Of a DNA stretch of 19,119 nucleotides, positions 14,669 through 19,119 are shown in pieces. Position 1 is the first letter of the stretch. Every line of letters starts with the position of its first letter. This DNA is from Planctomycetota bacterium (lineage in GTDB: Bacteria; Planctomycetota; Planctomycetia; Planctomycetales; Planctomycetaceae), in assembly GCA_024278285.1 (NCBI GenBank), contig JAJRTM010000484.1, forward strand, positions 1 through 19,119, written 5' to 3'. The position numbers and the translations under genes were made by a program. The notes below the pieces were generated by a model. It did no database searches. It was not told the DNA's origin and saw only the letters and a list, made by a program, of their open reading frames with translations.

Positions 14669-15635
14669 TTTGGAAAATATTTGGAACGGAGAAATATCCG
14701 TTTTTCTGACATCGTTTTGGGGGTGGAGCCCTGAAACATGGGGTATGGTTAGTTTTGCAACGAAAGGCCGCCGTGACAATGTTCTCACAGAGCTTTCTGA
14801 TCCTTTTATCGCCTTGATCTATGTCACAAAAACCGCCCCTAATGCACCTGATCATATACGCGGTAAAGTAACTGGGTTTTTTCTGGTCTCACATCAAAAA
14901 AAACATAGAAACGACCTTACCCACACAACTCATCACGGTCGGTACCCAGATAAGTGGCGTTTTGGATTAAAAGCCTTACGTGCATTTACCTTCCTTCCAG
15001 AATATCAAATGGTTATTGACGATTTTGACCTCTCAATTTCGACGGAAAAGCGGTCACAATCAGTCGGCACACACGGGGAGATACTAAAAGAGCTTTCCAA
15101 ATGGCGGAAGCTGAAAGACGTGCCTTTTCAGGAGGTGGATTGCTTTAATTCTGAGCGAAAAGAAGTTATCAGCATTGGCCATGATTACTTGAATAACTCA
15201 GGAATGGTTCGCGCCGGTACAATTAATCGGTCCGGATATTATGTGTCTGCGAATTCTGCAAACCTTCCTCGGCAGCTTTATGTTCTTAAGCTTGAAGGAA
15301 GCGTTGATACCTATCTAGGTAGAGATTCAAATAACCAATCGATCTACAAGATTGGTCTCTCGATAAGCCCTGAAATGCGGCGCTCGGCATTTCAGAAAGC
15401 CCTTCCAAGGGGTGTTTATAGGTGGATTATAGAAATGACAACTCATACTCACAATAATGGATTACAATTCAATTACAACGCAGCCGTAGTTGGTGAAACC
15501 AGAATGAAGAAACACTTAGCGAAAAATGGTGAGTGGCTTGGTGGGGAGTTTTATCTCGCCACTGATCACGTTATTAGAGCTGCATGGGAAATAGGCTGTG
15601 AAGTAGCGGAACAATCTGAAAGATCAAAAAAATGA
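14658..15635 (+). CDS. GIY-YIG nuclease-like protein with N-terminal PUA/ASCH-like region
   Basis: A 325-residue protein. Residues about 1-130 (SFWGWSPETWGMVSFATKGRR, then FIALIYVTKTAP, IRGKVTGFFLVSH and DKWRFGLKALRAF) resemble PUA/EVE-like beta-barrels that read modified bases; this is a weak, pattern-based call. Residues about 205-300 look like a divergent GIY-YIG domain: LYVLKLEG as the GIY strand, YKIGLSISPEMRRSAF as the YIG strand with its Arg, and VGETRMKKHL supplying the metal-binding Glu, followed by GGEFYLA. It overlaps the methyltransferase stop by 11 bp and the helicase start by 4 bp. A nuclease that senses the methylation state of its target would fit the context, but this is inference. 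Confidence 0.7.
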   Translation: MAFDLENIWNGEISVFLTSFWGWSPETWGMVSFATKGRRDNVLTELSDPFIALIYVTKTAPNAPDHIRGKVTGFFLVSHQKKHRNDLTHTTHHGRYPDKWRFGLKALRAFTFLPEYQMVIDDFDLSISTEKRSQSVGTHGEILKELSKWRKLKDVPFQEVDCFNSERKEVISIGHDYLNNSGMVRAGTINRSGYYVSANSANLPRQLYVLKLEGSVDTYLGRDSNNQSIYKIGLSISPEMRRSAFQKALPRGVYRWIIEMTTHTHNNGLQFNYNAAVVGETRMKKHLAKNGEWLGGEFYLATDHVIRAAWEIGCEVAEQSERSKK

Positions 15636-17683
15636 GCGACCTTACTTCTATTCCATCTGTTTCTGTCACCTATGCCTGCAATGGTGCGACCATGCGCTCA
15701 AACGAGCTGGGCATGCGTCCCATGCAGGAGCGTGCATACGAGAAGCGCGGTGAGCAATATCTACTGATTAAGTCGCCTCCCGCCTCGGGCAAGAGCCGGG
15801 CACTGATGTTCATCGCGCTGGACAAGTTGGAAAATCAAGGCATCAAACAGGCGATCATCGCCGTGCCGGAAAAATCAATCGGGGCCAGTTTCAATGACGA
15901 GCCATTGTCAAAGTTCGGCTTCTGGGCTGACTGGAAAGTGGAGCCGAAATGGAACTTGTGCAACGCGCCTGGTGGCGATGGTGGCAAAGTAAATGCACTC
16001 GGCAAATTTCTTGAAAGCGATAACAAGATACTGGTTTGTACCCATGCCACTTTTCGCTTTGCCGTGGAGAAATTTGGAGTGGAAGCGTTCGACAACCGTC
16101 TGATCGCGGTGGATGAATTCCATCATGTCTCAGTCAATCCAGACAACAGGCTGGGCGCGCATCTGGGCGAATTTCTTACCCGCGACAAGATACACATGGT
16201 TGCCATGACCGGCTCCTATTTTCGTGGCGATGCTGAACCGGTGTTGATGCCGGAGGACGAGGCAAAATTCGACAGTGTTACCTACACCTATTATGAGCAA
16301 CTCAATGGCTACAAGTATCTCAAAAAGCTCGACATAGGCTATTATTTCTATTCGGGTTCCTATGTTGATGACATCCTGAAGGTGTTGGAGCCTCAGGAAA
16401 AAACCATTGTCCATATCCCCAATGTGAATTCGCGCGAAAGCACCAAGGACAAGATCAAGGAAGTCGAGCACATTATCGAAGAGCTTGGTGACTGGAAGGG
16501 CATTGACCCGGAAACGGGTTTTCATCTGGTTGAAACAGATGATGGTCGAGTTTTGAAAATTGCTGATCTGGTGGATGATGAACCAGCCAAACGTGACAAG
16601 GTTTCAGCCGCCCTCAAAGACCCGGCGCAAAAGAACAATCGCGACCACATAGACATCATTATTGCTCTTGGCATGGCCAAGGAAGGATTTGATTGGATTT
16701 GGTGCGAACATGCGCTGACAATCGGCTACCGTTCTTCCCTGACCGAAATAGTGCAGATCATTGGCCGCGCTACCCGCGATGCGAAAGGCAAAATCCGCGC
16801 CCGCTTCACCAATCTGATTGCCGAACCTGATGCATCAGAAGAAGCTGTCACTGAGGCGGTTAACGATACGCTAAAGGCCATTGCCGCCAGCCTTTTGATG
16901 GAACAGGTACTGGCTCCACGTTTCAATTTTATCCCTAAAAATCCCGACAGTGGACCCATAGAAGGATTTGATTATGGCGAGGGAGGCTATGACCCTCAAA
17001 ACACCAATGTTGGTTTCAATGAAGACAGTGGTCAGTTCCAGATTGAGATCAAAGGACTTGCAGAACCCAAGAGCCCGGAAGCAACGCGCATTTGTCAGGA
17101 AGATTTGAACGAAGTCATCACGGCCTTTGTTCAGGACAAAACCAGCATCGAGCGCGGCCTGTTCGATGAGGAACTGGTGCCCGAAGAGTTGACCGTGGTT
17201 CGCATGGGCAAGATTATCAAGGACAAGTACCCCGAGCTTAATGAGGAAGATCGCGAAGCCGTACGCCAGCATGCCATTGCCGCTCTAAACATCACACAAA
17301 AGGCCAAGGAAATTGCCCTTGAAGGAAATGATGACGAAGCCAAAGGCAACACCGCATTGATTGACGGGGTGCGAAAATTTGCCATGGATGTGCGTGATCT
17401 CGATATCGACCTGATCGATCGCATCAATCCCTTCAGTGAAGCCTACGCCATTCTCGCCAAGACCATGACCGAAGAAAGCCTGAAACAGGTCGCTGCCGTC
17501 ATATCGGGCAAGAAAGTCAAAATGGACATTGACGAAGCCCGCGCCCTGGCCAAACGCGCCCTTAAATTCAAGCAGGAGCGCGGGCGCTTGCCGGAAATTA
17601 CTTCTGCTGACCCCTGGGAAAAACGCATGGCGGAAGGCGTGGCTTTTCTCGCTCGTATGAAAGCCGAGGCTGCGAATGGCTGA
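15632..17683 (+). CDS. SF2 DEAD/DEAH-type helicase (ResIII-like)
   Basis: A 683-residue helicase/translocase. Motif Q-like RPMQERAYEK precedes Walker A SPPASGKSRA (about residues 48-57). Motif II is VDEFHH (about 160), a DExH variant; motif III is MTGSY (about 190); motif V lies near ALGMAKEGFDW and motif VI is QIIGRATRD (about 374). The C-terminal 250 residues are acidic and helical, with no enzyme motif, and end in KFKQERGRLPEITSADPWEK, a short helicase-associated-like module. In type I and III restriction systems a helicase of this class moves DNA for a partner nuclease. Here no nuclease is fused, and the adjacent GIY-YIG proteins are the obvious candidates. Its start and stop overlap both neighbours (4 and 8 bp). 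Confidence 0.9.
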   Translation: MSDLTSIPSVSVTYACNGATMRSNELGMRPMQERAYEKRGEQYLLIKSPPASGKSRALMFIALDKLENQGIKQAIIAVPEKSIGASFNDEPLSKFGFWADWKVEPKWNLCNAPGGDGGKVNALGKFLESDNKILVCTHATFRFAVEKFGVEAFDNRLIAVDEFHHVSVNPDNRLGAHLGEFLTRDKIHMVAMTGSYFRGDAEPVLMPEDEAKFDSVTYTYYEQLNGYKYLKKLDIGYYFYSGSYVDDILKVLEPQEKTIVHIPNVNSRESTKDKIKEVEHIIEELGDWKGIDPETGFHLVETDDGRVLKIADLVDDEPAKRDKVSAALKDPAQKNNRDHIDIIIALGMAKEGFDWIWCEHALTIGYRSSLTEIVQIIGRATRDAKGKIRARFTNLIAEPDASEEAVTEAVNDTLKAIAASLLMEQVLAPRFNFIPKNPDSGPIEGFDYGEGGYDPQNTNVGFNEDSGQFQIEIKGLAEPKSPEATRICQEDLNEVITAFVQDKTSIERGLFDEELVPEELTVVRMGKIIKDKYPELNEEDREAVRQHAIAALNITQKAKEIALEGNDDEAKGNTALIDGVRKFAMDVRDLDIDLIDRINPFSEAYAILAKTMTEESLKQVAAVISGKKVKMDIDEARALAKRALKFKQERGRLPEITSADPWEKRMAEGVAFLARMKAEAANG

Positions 17684-18875
17684 ACTCACTAAGGAAGATG
17701 ACGCGCTTCTTGCGGAGCTCGGTGTTGAAATCGGGATCAAAAAACTCGCCAAACATACCCCGCGTGAGGAACGCATCATTGCCGGTTTTGAAGAAATCCA
17801 ACGTTTTGTTAAAGAACATGAGGCAACCCCGCGCCATGGCGAAGATCATGATATTTTCGAACGGCTCTATGCCGTGCGGCTTGATCGTATGCGTGAATTG
17901 GAAGAATGCCGGACACTTCTTAAGCCACTGGACCATCAAGAGCTTTTGTCAGGTGCAGAGATTTCTGTGTCTGCCCAACAAGATGAAATGAACGATGAGG
18001 CGCTGCTCGCAGAATTGGGCGTCGAGGCCAAAACGGCAGACGTTACCGAACTGCGTCATGTCCGTTCAACGGCTGAAAAACGCGCCGCAGAGGAAATCGC
18101 CAATCGGGAAAGGTGCGAGGATTTTGAAAAATTCAAACCATTGTTTGAGCAGGTAAAACATGATCTTGATACAACGGTTCGTGTTTCTCGTGTCATTCGA
18201 AAAGATGCAGGCTTCCTGAAAACAGACATCAAGGAAGGCGAGTTCTTTATCCTTGGCGGTCAGACATTATACATCGCTGATGTTGGTGAGCTGATAAAAG
18301 CACCTAATGGTCAAACAGATGCACGTTTACGGGTTATCTATTCCAACGGTACAGAAAGCAACATTCTACTTCGGTCGCTTCAACGGGCAATCTACAAGGA
18401 TGAAACCAGCCGAAGGATCACCGAACCAACAGCAGGACCACTCTTTTCCGATGTGTCTGATGAAGACGATTTAGCCAGCGGTATAATCTATGTCTTGCGG
18501 AGCAAATCAGATCATCCAGTTGTCGCCGAGAACCGAGAAGTTCTGCACAAGATTGGTGTTACTGGCGGTGATGTTAAGCACCGCATCGCAAACGCGAAAC
18601 TCGATCCGACATTTTTAATGGCAGACGTTGAGATTGTAGCAACTTACGAACTCTTCAACATAAACCGTACCAAACTGGAAAACCTGATCCACCGTTTTTT
18701 CGATACCGCACGCATGGATATCGAAATCATGGATCGTTTTGGAAAGCCGGTTGTTCCCCGCGAATGGTTTCTCGTACCCGTTTTTGTGATCGATGAGGCT
18801 GTTGAGAAAATCAAGAATGGGACAATCGGCAATTTCAAGTTTGAGATAAAAACAGCTTCTTTAATTGAAGCATAA
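17676..18875 (+). CDS. GIY-YIG (T5orf172/MUG113-like) nuclease
   Basis: A 399-residue protein ending the operon. The N-terminus contains the phrase ALLAELGVE twice (residues 10-18 and about 109-117), separated by a module IQRFVKEHEATPRHGEDHD-IFERLY that resembles the helicase C-terminal module. The middle has a small beta-rich region (GEFFILGGQTLYIADVGEL). The C-terminal part, from about residue 269, is a GIY-YIG domain of the T5orf172 type: IIYVLRSKSD, HKIGVTGGDVKHRI with Arg, and TKLENLIHRFF with the probable metal-binding Glu, ending REWFLVPV. The gene overlaps the helicase by 8 bp (ATGGCTGA). A nuclease subunit in a restriction-like complex is the favoured role. The last coding base is only 8 bp from the right arm-type repeat. 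Confidence 0.85.
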   Translation: MAELTKEDDALLAELGVEIGIKKLAKHTPREERIIAGFEEIQRFVKEHEATPRHGEDHDIFERLYAVRLDRMRELEECRTLLKPLDHQELLSGAEISVSAQQDEMNDEALLAELGVEAKTADVTELRHVRSTAEKRAAEEIANRERCEDFEKFKPLFEQVKHDLDTTVRVSRVIRKDAGFLKTDIKEGEFFILGGQTLYIADVGELIKAPNGQTDARLRVIYSNGTESNILLRSLQRAIYKDETSRRITEPTAGPLFSDVSDEDDLASGIIYVLRSKSDHPVVAENREVLHKIGVTGGDVKHRIANAKLDPTFLMADVEIVATYELFNINRTKLENLIHRFFDTARMDIEIMDRFGKPVVPREWFLVPVFVIDEAVEKIKNGTIGNFKFEIKTASLIEA

Positions 18876-18883
18876 GACAGATA

Positions 18884-18901
18884 GTGGTTACTATGTGGTT
18901 A
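18884..18901 (+). repeat. Direct repeat, putative integrase arm site (right)
   Basis: Identical over 18 bp to 7536-7553 and followed by a similar T-rich stretch (CTTTTAT here, TTTTAT on the left). It lies 49 bp inside the right attachment site. Confidence 0.6.
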
Positions 18902-18950
18902 CTTTTATAGCCTCAGAAATCAGTTGTGCTGTCTAATTCATTGAAATGAT

Positions 18951-18995
18951 TGGCGCACCCGGCGCGATTCGAACGCGCGACCTCTGCCTTCGGAG
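18951..18995 (-). repeat. Right attachment site: variant 3' fragment of tRNA-Arg(CCG)
   Basis: Same 45-nt layout as the left site, with identical anticodon-loop and acceptor parts, but the T stem reads GCGCG-TTCGAAT-CGCGC rather than ACAGG/CCTGT. The sequence beyond 18995 (ATTGAAAAGGG) does not supply the 5' half of the tRNA, so again it is only a fragment. The 124 bp to the window end hold no recognisable gene; AAATTGGATTA occurs twice there. Confidence 0.8.
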
Positions 18996-19119
18996 ATTGA
19001 AAAGGGCAGTTTCTTCATCCTTCCTCAAATTGGATTAACCTACTGATTTTACTCATTGTTTTAGAATGAAAATTGGATTATAATAGCTGAATATGTCCTC
19101 GAAATTGATCTCTGGTGGT

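Larger units (their letters stand above)
7373..18995. mobile_element. Integrative element at tRNA-Arg(CCG), about 11.6 kb
   Basis: Both ends are 45-nt copies of the 3' part of a minus-strand tRNA-Arg(CCG) gene (7373-7417 and 18951-18995) in direct orientation. An identical 18-bp repeat lies just inside each end, and a tyrosine integrase gene sits about 180 bp inside the left end. All cargo genes are on the plus strand. No conjugation, replication or phage structural genes are present, so it is best described as a small genomic island or an integrative element that needs help to transfer. Confidence 0.8.

Noticed and set aside
11927..18875. A BREX (PglX) or DISARM locus
   Set aside because: The methyltransferase and helicase superficially fit, but none of the other marker genes (PglZ, BrxC, DrmB, a PLD-type DrmC) is present, and two GIY-YIG genes are not part of those systems.

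Overview
The window looks like an accessory, mobile-element-rich stretch of an alphaproteobacterial chromosome. The pointers are the astexin-like leader of a lasso precursor, a tRNA-Arg(CCG) integration hotspot, the DUF4102-type integrase, and a short CCCCGGA-CTTGA-TCCGGGG palindrome of a kind common in that class. The species cannot be named from the sequence.

Positions 1-3509 hold a lasso-peptide cluster. On the minus strand, in transcription order, are a 43-residue precursor (1673-1542), a PqqD-like leader-binding protein B1, a transglutaminase-like leader protease B2, and an asparagine-synthetase-like macrolactam cyclase C, which runs off the left edge of the window. A divergently transcribed ABC exporter D starts at 1857. 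The genes overlap or nearly abut and appear intact. The predicted core begins with Trp, has one Asp at ring position 8, and ends with a Cys-x3-Cys tail.

Positions 3586-7372 are decaying DNA: a GntR/FCD regulator pseudogene with a surviving operator-like site, an IS3-family element with a broken orfB (including two small palindromic insertions in the transposase gene), the 3' part of an IS30-family transposase with an in-frame stop, a third IS3-type terminal repeat, and a truncated Mrr-like restriction endonuclease.

Positions 7373-18995 form a nearly perfectly delimited integrative element. Each boundary is the 3' 45 nt of a minus-strand tRNA-Arg(CCG) gene. Just inside each boundary is the same 18-bp direct repeat, probably an integrase arm site. 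A tyrosine integrase (7598-8854) lies at the left end. The cargo, all on the plus strand, starts with an unknown HTH protein, an AlpA-like HTH protein, an HTH/zinc-ribbon protein and a second tyrosine recombinase. It continues with a tightly coupled four-gene operon: an MmeI-like adenine methyltransferase, a GIY-YIG nuclease with an unrecognised, possibly PUA-like N-terminus, an SF2 helicase, and a second GIY-YIG (T5orf172-like) nuclease. By composition this is a restriction-modification-like defence system. I do not recognise the full four-gene set as a named system, and its activity is inference.

Neither boundary carries a complete tRNA, so at least one more element probably lies to the right, with the functional tRNA beyond it. 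The window therefore samples a tandem array of islands at one tRNA locus.
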